From Pseudonocardia sp. HH130630-07 (lineage in GTDB: Bacteria > Actinomycetota > Actinomycetes > Mycobacteriales > Pseudonocardiaceae): a stretch of 64,000 nucleotides of DNA. A model generated the notes under the pieces. It saw only the letters and a program-made list of their open reading frames with translations, was not told the DNA's origin and ran no database searches. The translations under genes were made by a program, and so were the position numbers. Shown piece by piece: positions 10,193-18,760 of this stretch; position 1 is the first letter of the stretch; each line of letters opens with the position of its first letter. The stretch is from contig NZ_CP013854.1 of the NCBI RefSeq assembly GCF_001698125.1, forward strand, positions 2,356,001 to 2,420,000, written 5' to 3'.

Positions 10193-12196
10193 ATGCTGGA
10201 TGTCCGGGTGTCCGAGGGCACGGACCCGGAGGCTCTCGTCGCGTTCGTCGAGCGGCTCGCGGGCAGTGGCCGGGGTGGTGCGGCGACCGCGGCCGCGTCG
10301 TCCCGGATCGTCGGTGACGTGCGTGACGGCCGGGTACCGGCCGGTCTGCGCAGCCTGTCGGCCGCGCTGGACTCCACCGGGCCGGCCGAGTCGTCCGCCG
10401 GGTCCGGCGACACGCTGGCCGGGGCGCTGGCCCGGGAGGCACTCGTCGTGCTCTCCGAGACCGGCCCCGACGAGCTGGCCCGGGTGCTCGGCGAGCTGAC
10501 CGGCGACGGCATGCGGATCGTGCTGACCGGCGGCCAGGCCGAGCGGCTCGCCGCCGTGCGCGCGGCCTTCCCCCCGGCGGTGTCCGGCCGGGTCGTCGAC
10601 CGGCTGCCCACGCTGCCGTCGAGCGAGTTCCGCAGGCTGCGCACGCTGCTCGCCACCGTCGGTGCCGACCGGTCCCGCGCCGGGCAGGAGATCCCGCCGG
10701 AGAGCGCGCTCCCGGCCGGGGCCGACGTCGCCGACTGCTGCGAGCAGGCGGCCCGGGTGGTCGAGGGGACCGCCGGCGAGGACACCGGCGAGGCCCGCAT
10801 CGTCGCCGGGCTGCTCCGCGACCTCGACGCCGACCGCCTGGCGGCGGTCACCGAGGTCGCCGCGGCCACGCTCACCGCGCTGGCCGCACTCGACGGGGCG
10901 GCCGAGCCGCAGCGGCTGCGCGACGTGGCCGGCCGCCTGGTGCACGGCGGCCTGCGGACCGAGCTCGAGTCGCTGCGGGAACTCGCCGCCGACCAGCGTG
11001 ACGACCGGGCCGGGTCCGGGTCCCGGGTCGAGCAGGACGAACCGCTCCCCGAAGGCGGCGAGCTCGCGATCCGCCGCTACCTGCACTTCCTCGACGGTGG
11101 CGGCCGGACCCGCAGCTACTTCCGCCCGCAGGAGCAGAAGGACGCCGAGCCGCTGCTGCAGGTCTTCCGGGTCGACGGCGCGGTCCCGCAGACCCACGAG
11201 CAGATCCTCGCCGTCTCCCGGCACCTGCACCTGGCCGACCGGGACACCGAGATCGCCCGGCTGTGCACGACGCTCGGCCTGCCGGTCCCGGAGGGGACCG
11301 ACGACCTCCCGGCACTGATCGGGTCCCTCGACGACACCGCAGCCGCCGCGCGGTCCGTCGGAGCCCTGCGCCACGACGTGCTGTTCCTGCAGCAGGGCTC
11401 GCCGGTCTCGGTGCCGGACCTGGCGTCCGCGGAGCGGGTGGCGCGCGCGATCGTCGACCACGACGAGCAGGGCGACCCGGCGGAGGCCGCCGACGAGCTG
11501 GAGCGCATGGCCGCCGAGTGCGAGGCCGCGGTGCCGGACGGCTCCTTCGCCCCGGAGTACCCGGCCGTCGTCGACGCGCTGCGCGACCACGACCCGGAGG
11601 CCTACGCCGCCGCGCTCGCCGAGCTGGGCCGGGCCCGTCGCGAGCTGGCCGACGTGACCGAGCTGGAGTCGCTGCTGCAGCGGCTGTCCGGCTCGCACCC
11701 CGATCTGGTCGCCGCCTGGACGGCGGACGCGGAGAACGGGGTCCACGGGTTCGGGCTGGTCCAGGTGGCCGCGTCCGACGCCGTGCTGAGCGCGCTCCCC
11801 GCGGCGGACGCGGCGGATCTCGTCGTCGTGCTGGGGGCCGGTGCGCTGCAGGCCGACGGGCTGCTGCTGACCGCGGTCGCACCGCGGATGCTGGCCGTGG
11901 TCTCCGACGAGCCCCGTGCGGAGTCCTCCGGCACCACCCTGATCGAGGTGCTCAACCAGGCCTCGGCGCGGTTCCTGCGCGGCACCGGCAGCCCGGCAGG
12001 CGGCGGGACCGGCGAGCCGGCACCCGCGTCGGACGACGTTCCGGCGGACGCCGTCCCGGCCCAGGCCGGGCCGGTGGACGCCCCGGCGGTCGCCGCGGTC
12101 CCCGCGCCCCGCCCGGCGTCGGCGCCGGCGGAGGACAGCCGTCCGTCGGCACCGTCGGCGATGGCCCCCGCCCGGCGCGGTGCGGACGAGGACTGA
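10193..12196 (+). CDS. large Ala-rich hypothetical protein
   Basis: 667 aa, not recognised. It is strongly Ala/Glu/Asp/Leu-rich and predicted mostly helical, with a possible nucleotide-binding-like strand early (MRIVLTGGQAERLAAVRAAF) but no Walker motif. A more conserved-looking block lies mid-protein (RRYLHFLDGGGRTRSYFRPQ). The last 90 residues are a Pro/Ala-rich low-complexity tail ending in charged residues. The ATG 10193 is chosen over GTG 10181 because the latter overlaps the GGAGG. It is convergent with a DUF3024 gene with a 3-nt gap. It is a real gene by coding bias and ribosome binding site. Confidence 0.7.
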   Translation: MLDVRVSEGTDPEALVAFVERLAGSGRGGAATAAASSRIVGDVRDGRVPAGLRSLSAALDSTGPAESSAGSGDTLAGALAREALVVLSETGPDELARVLGELTGDGMRIVLTGGQAERLAAVRAAFPPAVSGRVVDRLPTLPSSEFRRLRTLLATVGADRSRAGQEIPPESALPAGADVADCCEQAARVVEGTAGEDTGEARIVAGLLRDLDADRLAAVTEVAAATLTALAALDGAAEPQRLRDVAGRLVHGGLRTELESLRELAADQRDDRAGSGSRVEQDEPLPEGGELAIRRYLHFLDGGGRTRSYFRPQEQKDAEPLLQVFRVDGAVPQTHEQILAVSRHLHLADRDTEIARLCTTLGLPVPEGTDDLPALIGSLDDTAAAARSVGALRHDVLFLQQGSPVSVPDLASAERVARAIVDHDEQGDPAEAADELERMAAECEAAVPDGSFAPEYPAVVDALRDHDPEAYAAALAELGRARRELADVTELESLLQRLSGSHPDLVAAWTADAENGVHGFGLVQVAASDAVLSALPAADAADLVVVLGAGALQADGLLLTAVAPRMLAVVSDEPRAESSGTTLIEVLNQASARFLRGTGSPAGGGTGEPAPASDDVPADAVPAQAGPVDAPAVAAVPAPRPASAPAEDSRPSAPSAMAPARRGADED

Positions 12197-12199
12197 ACC

Positions 12200-12544
12200 T
12201 CAGGCCGGCCCGGCGGAGCGGATGTCGGCGGCGACCCGGTCGAGCAGCTCGAACGGGTCGGTCGCCGGTGGCCGGACGCGCTCCCAGCGGCGGCCGGAGC
12301 CCCGGGCCCCCGGCACGTAGAGCGTCCAGCTGCCCGGCTCGGGATCGTCGATCCGCAACCGGGCCAGCGCCGTCGACGTCCAGGCGGCGCCCAGCTCGGG
12401 GAACGCCGGTGGCCGCCGATCCAGGACGGTGACCGTGCCCCCGGCCGTCGTATAGCCGATCCGGCGGCGGTCCCGGCTGCCCTCGGGCACCTGCTCCACG
12501 CACCACGTCGCGAGCCGTTCGCGCACCTGCTCCGGGACCCCCAT
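12200..12544 (-). CDS. DUF3024 family protein
   Basis: 114 aa. The layout RRIGYTTAGGTVTVLDRRPP, then WTSTALARLRID, then SWTLYVPGARGSGRRWERV and a C-terminal helix matches DUF3024, a small widespread family of unknown function. No signal peptide or membrane segment. It ends 3 nt from the convergent upstream-numbered gene. Confidence 0.75.
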   Translation of the reverse strand: MGVPEQVRERLATWCVEQVPEGSRDRRRIGYTTAGGTVTVLDRRPPAFPELGAAWTSTALARLRIDDPEPGSWTLYVPGARGSGRRWERVRPPATDPFELLDRVAADIRSAGPA

Positions 12545-12610
12545 GCCCGGAGATGGTCCCGGATCCGTGCCCGGGCCGCCAACCCTGACGAGGTACTAGC
12601 GTCCGGGAGC

Positions 12611-13192
12611 ATGTCGCAGCACGAGGTGAGCCGGTTCGGGCACGTGGATCTCGACGATCTCCCACCGGACCTGCGGGAGCGGGTCGGTGCCGTGGCGGAG
12701 CGCTCGGGTTTCGTCCCGAACGTCTTCCGGGCGCTGGGGCGCCGACCGGCCGAGCTGCGGGCGTTCCTCGACCACCACGACGCCCTGATGAACCCGCCGG
12801 AGGGCACCGCGTCGACGCTGTCGAAGGCGGAGCGGGAACTGGTCGTCGTCGCCACCTCGGGGGCGAACCACTGCACCTACTGCGTGGTCGCGCACGGCGC
12901 GATCCTGCGGATCCGCTACGCCGACCCGGAGATCGCCGACCGGGTCGCCACCAACCCGCACGCGACGGAACTGCCGGTGCGCGAGCGGGCGATCGTCGAT
13001 CTCGCGCTGCTGCTCGCGCGGGACCCCGACCGGCTCACCGAGGCCGGCCTGGACGCCGCCAGGGCCGCCGGCCTGACCGAGGAGGAGATCTGGGACGTCG
13101 GCGCGATCACCGCGCTGTTCGCGATGTCCAACCGGCTCGCCCACCTCACCGCCCTGCGCCCGAACCCGGAGTTCTTCACCATGGGACGTTAG
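12611..13192 (+). CDS. AhpD-like peroxidase-related protein (carboxymuconolactone decarboxylase family)
   Basis: 193 aa, all-helical fold of the AhpD/CMD superfamily. The redox motif NHCTYCVVAHGAI (CxxC followed by His) is intact, the feature shared by AhpD and the uncharacterised peroxidase-related subgroup. Such proteins reduce peroxides or recycle thiol carriers, usually as trimers. The C-terminal segment NRLAHLTALRPNPEFFTMGR is typical of the peroxidase-related subgroup. A TAGCGT box 8 nt before the ATG suggests its own, possibly leaderless, promoter, though GGGAG is also present. Confidence 0.85.
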   Translation: MSQHEVSRFGHVDLDDLPPDLRERVGAVAERSGFVPNVFRALGRRPAELRAFLDHHDALMNPPEGTASTLSKAERELVVVATSGANHCTYCVVAHGAILRIRYADPEIADRVATNPHATELPVRERAIVDLALLLARDPDRLTEAGLDAARAAGLTEEEIWDVGAITALFAMSNRLAHLTALRPNPEFFTMGR

Positions 13193-13294
13193 GGCCGCAC
13201 CCGGCGGGGGAACTTCCTGCCGACGCGAACACGTTTCCCTTCCGCGGGTCCACGCGACCCGCGAGCCCGTCGTAGCCACGGAGGTCCGCACACC

Positions 13295-13642
13295 ATGTCC
13301 CTGTTCCGCCGACTCACCGTCCTCGCCGGTGCGGCCGAGGCCGCCCGCCGCTACGCGCGTTCCCACCCCGACCAGGCGGGCCGCGCGCTGGACACCGCCG
13401 CCCAGTTCGTGGACAAGCAGACCAAGGGCCGCTACACGAACCAGATCTCCGGGGTGGCGCGCAAGGCCAAGGACGTGGCCGGGATCCCGCAGCCGGGGTA
13501 CGGCTTCGGCGCCCCCGGGACCACGCCGCCGGCCCCGGGCCGCCCCGGTGACCCGTCGACGGGGCACCCCGTCCCGCCGCCGGCCACTCCCGGGCAGCAG
13601 CAGCCGCCGACCACCCCGCCGCCCGGCCCGCAGGGGGCCTGA
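13295..13642 (+). CDS. antitoxin of the MT0933 (Rv0909) type
   Basis: 115 aa. The N-terminal 65 residues (ALDTAAQFVDKQTKGRYTNQ, then a Lys/Ala helix) match the MT0933-type antitoxin family, whose M. tuberculosis member Rv0909 neutralises Rv0910. The rest is a Pro/Gly/Gln-rich disordered tail, longer than in the mycobacterial protein. No toxin gene is adjacent, so here it may be an orphan or act as a small stress protein. Followed directly by a strong terminator. Confidence 0.7.
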   Translation: MSLFRRLTVLAGAAEAARRYARSHPDQAGRALDTAAQFVDKQTKGRYTNQISGVARKAKDVAGIPQPGYGFGAPGTTPPAPGRPGDPSTGHPVPPPATPGQQQPPTTPPPGPQGA

Positions 13643-13651
13643 GCGACGTCC

Positions 13652-13691
13652 CGACGGACCCGGCACACCACGCAGGGTGCCGGGTCCGTCG
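13652..13691 (+). terminator. strong hairpin terminator
   Basis: Perfect 15-bp inverted repeat, arms CGACGGACCCGGCAC (13652-13666) and its complement (13677-13691), 10-nt loop, 9 nt after the antitoxin-like gene. Confidence 0.85.
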
Positions 13692-13852
13692 CATGCGGAC
13701 ACCACGACCGGCACTGCTGTCCCCGGCGCCGCGCGGCGTGCCAGGATCGGCGGTGACGCGACCGAGCGTCCCCGGCCCGCCCACCCCGTGCGGGCCACGC
13801 GGAAGAGCCGCCCGCCGGCACCCCGGCCCGGGCGATCCGAGGAGGTGTCCCC

Positions 13853-15046
13853 GTGGACGAACCACAGGCGTGGCTACCGACCGATCCACGGTCGCGGCCC
13901 AGCCACGACCAGGTCGTCGCCGGTCTGAAGGGTGTCGACGAGGGCGGGGCCGAGCTGGTCCAGCTGCTGACCCCGGAGGGCGAGCGGGTCCCGGACGAGC
14001 GGTTCGACCGCTACGCCGCCGACATCACCGCCGAGGACCTGAAGGACCTCTACCGCGACCTCGTCCTCGTGCGCCGGGCGGACCGGGAGGGCAACTCCCT
14101 GCAGCGCCAGGGCGAGCTGGGCATCTGGGTCCCGCTGCTCGGCCAGGAGGCGGCCCAGGTGGGCTCCGGGCGGGCGCTGCGCCCGACGGACATGTGCTTC
14201 CCCAGCTACCGCGAGCACGGCGTGGCCTGGACCCGGGGCATCGACCCGACCGAGCTGCTCGGCATCTTCCGCGGCACCGACCACGGCGGCTGGGACTTCG
14301 CCGGCAAGCGGTTCCACCCGTACACGATCGTCATCGGCAACCAGTGCCTGAACGCCGCCGGGTACGCGATGGGCCAGCGCTTCGAGTCGAAGGTCGGGGA
14401 CTCCGAGACCGGCGAGGCCACCATCTGCTACTTCGGTGACGGGGCCACCAGCCAGGGCGACGTCCACGAGGGCTTCGTCTGGGCGGCCGCCTACGACGCC
14501 CCGCTGGTCTTCTTCTGCCAGAACAACCAGTGGGCGATCTCGGTCCCGCTGTCCCGCCAGACCCGGGTCCCGCTCTACCAGCGCGCCCGGGGCTACGGCT
14601 TCCCCGGCGTCCGGGTGGACGGCAACGACGTGCTCGCCTGCCTGGCCGTCACCCGGTGGGCGCTGGAGGAGTGCCGCACCGGGAACGGCCCGGTGCTGAT
14701 CGAGGCGTTCACCTACCGGATGGACTCCCACACCACCTCCGACGACGCCACCCGCTACCGGCTCGCCGACGAGGTGGAACTCTGGAAGCTCAAGGACCCG
14801 ATCGAACGGGTGCGGGTGCACCTGGCCCGCCGGCACGGCGTCGAGCCGGAGTTCTTCGAGGCCGTCGAGGCGGAGGCGGACGAGCTCGGCGAGCGGTTGC
14901 GGACGTTCTGCCGGGCGATGCCCCAGCCCGGCCCGGAGCGGATGTTCTCCGAGGTCTACGCGGACGCGTCGCCGCAGGTCGACGCCCAGCGCGACACCCA
15001 TCTCGCCTACCACGAGTCCTTCACGACCGAGGGTGAGCCGGCATGA
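13853..15046 (+). CDS. bkdA: 2-oxoacid dehydrogenase E1 component, alpha subunit
   Basis: Thiamine-diphosphate subunit of a branched-chain 2-oxoacid or pyruvate dehydrogenase complex, performing oxidative decarboxylation of the 2-oxoacid. The TPP/Mg motif starts at GDGATSQGD (residue 195) and ends at QNNQW (about 223). The conserved YRMDSHTTSDD segment near residue 290 carries the phosphorylation-loop histidine region. 397 aa is normal. ATG/ATGA overlap with the beta subunit gene indicates translational coupling. Sequence style (GIWVPLLGQEAAQVGSG) favours the BkdA branch, but pyruvate specificity cannot be excluded. Confidence 0.9.
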   Translation: MDEPQAWLPTDPRSRPSHDQVVAGLKGVDEGGAELVQLLTPEGERVPDERFDRYAADITAEDLKDLYRDLVLVRRADREGNSLQRQGELGIWVPLLGQEAAQVGSGRALRPTDMCFPSYREHGVAWTRGIDPTELLGIFRGTDHGGWDFAGKRFHPYTIVIGNQCLNAAGYAMGQRFESKVGDSETGEATICYFGDGATSQGDVHEGFVWAAAYDAPLVFFCQNNQWAISVPLSRQTRVPLYQRARGYGFPGVRVDGNDVLACLAVTRWALEECRTGNGPVLIEAFTYRMDSHTTSDDATRYRLADEVELWKLKDPIERVRVHLARRHGVEPEFFEAVEAEADELGERLRTFCRAMPQPGPERMFSEVYADASPQVDAQRDTHLAYHESFTTEGEPA

Positions 15047-16017
15047 GCACCACGATGGCGAAGGCCCTGAACGACGGCCTGCGCGCGGCGATGGAACGTG
15101 ATCCGCGGGTGCTGGTCATGGGCGAGGACGTCGGCCGGCTCGGCGGTGTCTTCCGGATCACCGACGGCCTGCAGAAGGACTTCGGCGAGCAGCGGGTGCT
15201 CGACACCCCGCTGTCGGAGTCCGGGATCATCGGGGCCGCGGTCGGGCTCGCCGTGCGCGGCTTCCGGCCGGTCTGCGAGATCCAGTTCGACGGGTTCGTG
15301 TTCCCCGGCTACGACCAGATCGTCTCCCAGCTCGCCAAGCTGCGGTTCCGGACCCAGGGGAAGGTGCCGGTCCCGATCGTCGTCCGGATCCCGTTCGGCG
15401 GTGGCATCGGTGCCGTCGAGCACCACTCCGAGTCCCCGGAGTCGCTGTTCGCGCACGTCGCGGGGCTCAAGGTGGTCGCCTGCTCGAACGCGGCCGACGC
15501 GCACTGGATGATCCAGCAGGCGATCCTCTCCGACGACCCGGTGATCTTCTTCGAGCCGAAGCGGCGGTACTGGGAGAAGGGCGAGGTCGATCCCGACCTC
15601 GGCGCCGCCCCGCCGCTGCACTCCGCGCGGGTGGTGCGGCCCGGTTCCACGCTGACGCTGGCGACCTACGGCCCGATGGTGCGGACCTGCCTGGAGGCCG
15701 CGACCGCCGCCGTCGACGACGGGCACGACCTCGAGGTCATCGACCTGCGCTCGCTGTCCCCGCTGGACCTGGGCCCGGTCGCGGAGTCGGTGCGCCGGAC
15801 CGGCCGGCTGGTCGTCGTGTCCGAGGCGCCGTCGGAGTCGTCGGTCACCTCCGAGGTCGCCGCGCGCATCCAGCAGGAGTGCTTCTTCTCGCTGGAGGCC
15901 CCGGTGCTGCGGGTGACCGGCTTCGACACGCCGTACCCGCCGTCCCGGCTCGAGGACGACTACCTGCCCGACCTGGACCGGGTGCTGGACGCCGTCGACC
16001 GCTCGCTGGCCTGGTGA
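15043..16017 (+). CDS. bkdB: 2-oxoacid dehydrogenase E1 component, beta subunit
   Basis: 324 aa, forms the alpha2beta2 E1 heterotetramer with the preceding product. Recognisable blocks are VLVMGEDVGRLGGVFRIT, RVLDTPLSESGIIGAAVGLA and the transketolase C-terminal region with TGFDTPYPPSRLEDDYLPD. The Glu in GED contacts the TPP aminopyrimidine. It overlaps the alpha gene by 4 nt and is 12 nt ahead of the E2 gene, so the three form one operon. Confidence 0.92.
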   Translation: MSTTMAKALNDGLRAAMERDPRVLVMGEDVGRLGGVFRITDGLQKDFGEQRVLDTPLSESGIIGAAVGLAVRGFRPVCEIQFDGFVFPGYDQIVSQLAKLRFRTQGKVPVPIVVRIPFGGGIGAVEHHSESPESLFAHVAGLKVVACSNAADAHWMIQQAILSDDPVIFFEPKRRYWEKGEVDPDLGAAPPLHSARVVRPGSTLTLATYGPMVRTCLEAATAAVDDGHDLEVIDLRSLSPLDLGPVAESVRRTGRLVVVSEAPSESSVTSEVAARIQQECFFSLEAPVLRVTGFDTPYPPSRLEDDYLPDLDRVLDAVDRSLAW

Positions 16018-16029
16018 GGAACCCAACGC

Positions 16030-17544
16030 ATGCGTGAACTCTTCAAGCTCCCCGACGTCGGCGAAGGTCTGACCGAGGCGGAGGTCGTGACCTGGCGGGT
16101 CGCCCCCGGCGACACCGTGAAGGTGAACGACGTGATCGTCGAGATCGAGACGGCGAAGGCGGCGGTCGAGCTGCCGTCGCCGTGGACCGGGACGGTCGGC
16201 GAGCTGCTCGCCGAGCCCGGCGCGACGATCGCGGTCGGGACGCCGATCATCGCCATCGACACCGCGGGCGGCGGCGCACCGGCCCCGGAGCCGGGCACCG
16301 GGGACTCCGGCGACGACCGTGGCGCGAAGATCGGCGAGGCGGGCAAGGACGGCCGGATCGCGACGCTGGTCGGGTACGGCCCCCGTCAGGGCGCCGCGCG
16401 GCGGCGTCCGCGCCGGGGCGTCGCGGACGGCGCACCCGCCCCGGGGGGCGAATCCGCCGCGGGCGGTGCACCCGCCGCGGGGGGTGAACCCGCGCCGGTC
16501 GGCGCACCCGCGCCGGGCGGCGCCGAGGGCGGGTCGGCAGGTGGCGGCGGCCGCCACGAGACCGCCGGGACCACGGCCCGATCCGGGCCCGCGACCGCCG
16601 CCGGCGGATCCCCGGCGGACGGGCCCGCCGGCCAGGGGCCCACGGCGGGGCTCGTCCCGCTGGCCCCGCCCCCGGTCCGGCTGCTGGCCCGGGAGCTGGG
16701 GGTCGACCTGCGGTCGGTCACCGGCACCGGGCAGCACGGTCGCATCACCCGCGACGACGTGACCTCGGCGGCCTCGGCGGAGACCCCGGTCGCCGCCGCG
16801 CCGGCCCGGCCGGCCGCCGTGGGCGGTGCCGCGCCCCGTGCGGGTGCCGGGGACCGGCGCGAGCCGATCCGCGGCGTCCGGAAGGCCACCGCCGCCGCGA
16901 TGGTGACCAGCGCCTTCACCGCACCGCACGTCACCGAGTTCCTGACCGTCGACGTCACCGAGATGATGGCGTTGCGCGACCGGCTCCGGTCCTCCCGGGA
17001 GTTCTCGGGGGTGAAGCTGACCCCGCTGGCGTTCGCCGCGCGGGCCGCCTGCCTCGCCGCCACGCGCACCCCGGCCGCGAACGCGAGCTGGGACGAGCGC
17101 GCCGGCGAGATCGTCTACTACGAGCGGGTGCACCTCGGCATCGCCGCGGCCACCCCGCGCGGTCTCGTCGTGCCGAAGATCCGGGACGCGGACACGCTCG
17201 ACCTCCGGCGCCTCGCCGAGGCGCTCGGTGAGCTGACCGAGACCGCCCGGGCCGGGCGGACCGCACCCGCGGACCTCGTCGGCGGCACGTTCACGATCAC
17301 CAACGTCGGCGTGTTCGACGTCGACACCGGGACCCCGATCCTGAACCCCGGCGAGTCCGCGATCCTCGCCCTGGGCTCGATCAAGCAGGCCCCGTGGGTG
17401 GTGGACGGCGAGCTGGCCGTGCGGACGGTCTGCCAGCTGGCGCTGTCGTTCGACCACCGGGTCGTCGACGGCGCCGAGGGCTCGCGGTTCCTGGCCGACG
17501 TCGGTGCGCTGCTGGCCGATCCGGGGGTCGCCTTCACCTGGTGA
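16030..17544 (+). CDS. bkdC: dihydrolipoamide acyltransferase (E2)
   Basis: 504 aa core of the complex. Order: one lipoyl domain (residues 1-78, lipoyl-lysine K43 in IETAKAAVEL), a long Gly/Ala/Pro/Glu-rich flexible linker with repeated GGAPAAGGEPAP-like units (about 130-215), a peripheral subunit-binding domain (VRLLARELGVDL...GTGQHGRI, about 217-250), and the catalytic acyltransferase domain with the active-site signature FDHRVVDGAEG (His 476). The E3 dihydrolipoamide dehydrogenase is not in this window and is probably supplied from elsewhere. Confidence 0.92.
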   Translation: MRELFKLPDVGEGLTEAEVVTWRVAPGDTVKVNDVIVEIETAKAAVELPSPWTGTVGELLAEPGATIAVGTPIIAIDTAGGGAPAPEPGTGDSGDDRGAKIGEAGKDGRIATLVGYGPRQGAARRRPRRGVADGAPAPGGESAAGGAPAAGGEPAPVGAPAPGGAEGGSAGGGGRHETAGTTARSGPATAAGGSPADGPAGQGPTAGLVPLAPPPVRLLARELGVDLRSVTGTGQHGRITRDDVTSAASAETPVAAAPARPAAVGGAAPRAGAGDRREPIRGVRKATAAAMVTSAFTAPHVTEFLTVDVTEMMALRDRLRSSREFSGVKLTPLAFAARAACLAATRTPAANASWDERAGEIVYYERVHLGIAAATPRGLVVPKIRDADTLDLRRLAEALGELTETARAGRTAPADLVGGTFTITNVGVFDVDTGTPILNPGESAILALGSIKQAPWVVDGELAVRTVCQLALSFDHRVVDGAEGSRFLADVGALLADPGVAFTW

Positions 17545-17587
17545 CCGCTTCCGGGGTGAAATCCGGGCGGACCGGGAGCAGAACGAC

Positions 17588-18169
17588 ATGCTCGTGCGTT
17601 GTACGGGCATGCCGTTCGTGCTGCTCTACGTCGTGCTCGAGGTGGTGGCGATCGCCGGGCTGATCGCCTGGATCGGGCTGGGCTGGACCCTGCTGGTCCT
17701 GCTCGCCGGGTCGGTCGTCGGCCTGCTGCTGGCCCGCCGCGAGGGCGTGCGCGCCTTCCGTGCGATGGCGACCGCGATCCAGGGCGGGAAGCTCGCGCAC
17801 GAGGAGGCGACCGACAGCCTGCTCGTCTCGATCGGCGGCATCCTCATCTTCGTGCCCGGCCTGATCACCGACGTGCTCGGCCTGGCGCTCGTCCTGCCGC
17901 CGACCAGGGCGCTGGTCCGGCGCCGGATGGTGCGCGCCGCCGAACGGGCCGCACCGGGCCTGCGCACCGCGCGGATCCGCTACGGCGCGACCGTCGTGGA
18001 CGGCGAGACGGTCGTGGAGGACACCGCCCGGCCCGGCGGCTCCCGGCCGATGATCACCGGCACCGGCACCGGCACGCCGGGCGCGGGTCCGCGTGGCTCC
18101 GGTCCGGTGATCGACGGTGAGGTCGTCGACGACGGGAGCCCGGCGGACCGCCGGAGCACCGACGGCTGA
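17588..18169 (+). CDS. fxsA: FxsA family membrane protein
   Basis: 193 aa. Starts with a transmembrane helix pair (FVLLYVVLEVVAIAGLIAWI and LLVLLAGSVVGLLLARREG), then the family hallmark helix SIGGILIFVPGLITDVLGLA and an LPPTRALVRR segment, followed by a polar Gly/Thr-rich tail. E. coli FxsA overproduction relieves exclusion of phage T7 by F plasmid; its cellular role is otherwise unclear. The ATG 17588 is 43 nt after the E2 stop with GGGAG upstream, so it may be read through from the bkd operon. Confidence 0.88.
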   Translation: MLVRCTGMPFVLLYVVLEVVAIAGLIAWIGLGWTLLVLLAGSVVGLLLARREGVRAFRAMATAIQGGKLAHEEATDSLLVSIGGILIFVPGLITDVLGLALVLPPTRALVRRRMVRAAERAAPGLRTARIRYGATVVDGETVVEDTARPGGSRPMITGTGTGTPGAGPRGSGPVIDGEVVDDGSPADRRSTDG

Positions 18170-18301
18170 CCTCCGCGCCCGGATCGCCGCACGGGGTGCC
18201 CGCCCGCGCAGGGGGTCGCCGGGACCGCACGGGTCCGGGAGCGGTGCGTCCGCCCGGACCTGCTGCGGATCAGCGGTACCGGCGCGATCCGGTACCCCGG
18301 C

Positions 18302-18436
18302 TCACCAGCCGGGGCGGGCCGCGGCGATCAGGTTCCGCAGGCCGTCGAGGCGCCGTCGACGCTGGGTGACGGGGCGCATGCGCAGGGTCGAGTGGTGGGT
18401 CTCGGTGGTGCGGTGCCGTCCGCGGCGTCGGCTCAC
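18302..18436 (-). CDS. small basic protein (44 aa)
   Basis: GTG at 18436 is preceded by GGAAGGAAG at good spacing. The product is very Arg-rich (SRRRGRHRTT near the start, TQRRRRLDGLRNLIAAARPGW at the end, the last part an amphipathic helix). A ribosome binding site of this quality and a tidy ending favour a true small gene. No family recognised; nucleic-acid or membrane binding is possible from composition only. Confidence 0.45.
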   Translation of the reverse strand: MSRRRGRHRTTETHHSTLRMRPVTQRRRRLDGLRNLIAAARPGW

Positions 18437-18760
18437 AGCGCTTCCTTCCGGACGGGAACGTGCGGTGGGCTCGGTGATGGGAACGAGTGTCGCTGGTCGG
18501 AGCGGGTGGTGGAAGGTTCGCCGGACGAGCCGACCGGATCGTGATGACAATCGTGTAACTCATAGCCGGGAGCCACGTCGATCATGCCCGCCGGCGCCCC
18601 GGGCGTCCCCGGAACCGGGATCGTTGCGACCTGCCACAACGCTGCGTGACCGTCCGGTGGGGCCGCCGGCACTGGGCCGGGTGGGTGGATCCGACCGACA
18701 CGCCGGGCGTCCGATACCGCCGTCTACGGAATCCGGAAGACCGGCGGATACCGTCCGGTC
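18437..18760. promoter_or_regulatory. divergent promoter region between small gene and ATPase
   Basis: 324 bp without a gene. The small minus-strand gene probably starts transcription near an AT-richer patch at 18540-18565. For the plus-strand ATPase there is a TACCGT box at 18749-18754, exactly 6 nt before the ATG and no Shine-Dalgarno, consistent with a leaderless transcript. Confidence 0.5.

Noticed and set aside
9983..11746. Long open frame on the minus strand opposite the large Ala-rich protein gene
   Set aside because: Product is Arg/Gly/Val-rich low complexity typical of antisense frames in GC-rich DNA; the plus-strand frame has the ribosome binding site and normal codon bias.
13295..13642. 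Complete toxin-antitoxin module around the MT0933-type antitoxin
   Set aside because: The neighbouring genes are an AhpD-like enzyme and a 2-oxoacid dehydrogenase; no toxin-like gene is adjacent.
15007..17610. Long minus-strand frame opposite bkdB and bkdC
   Set aside because: Antisense shadow of two clearly identified genes.
18270..18563. 97-aa minus-strand ORF beginning MSYTIVITIR
   Set aside because: Overlaps the better supported 44-aa gene (which has a strong ribosome binding site) in another frame, and its composition is low-complexity.
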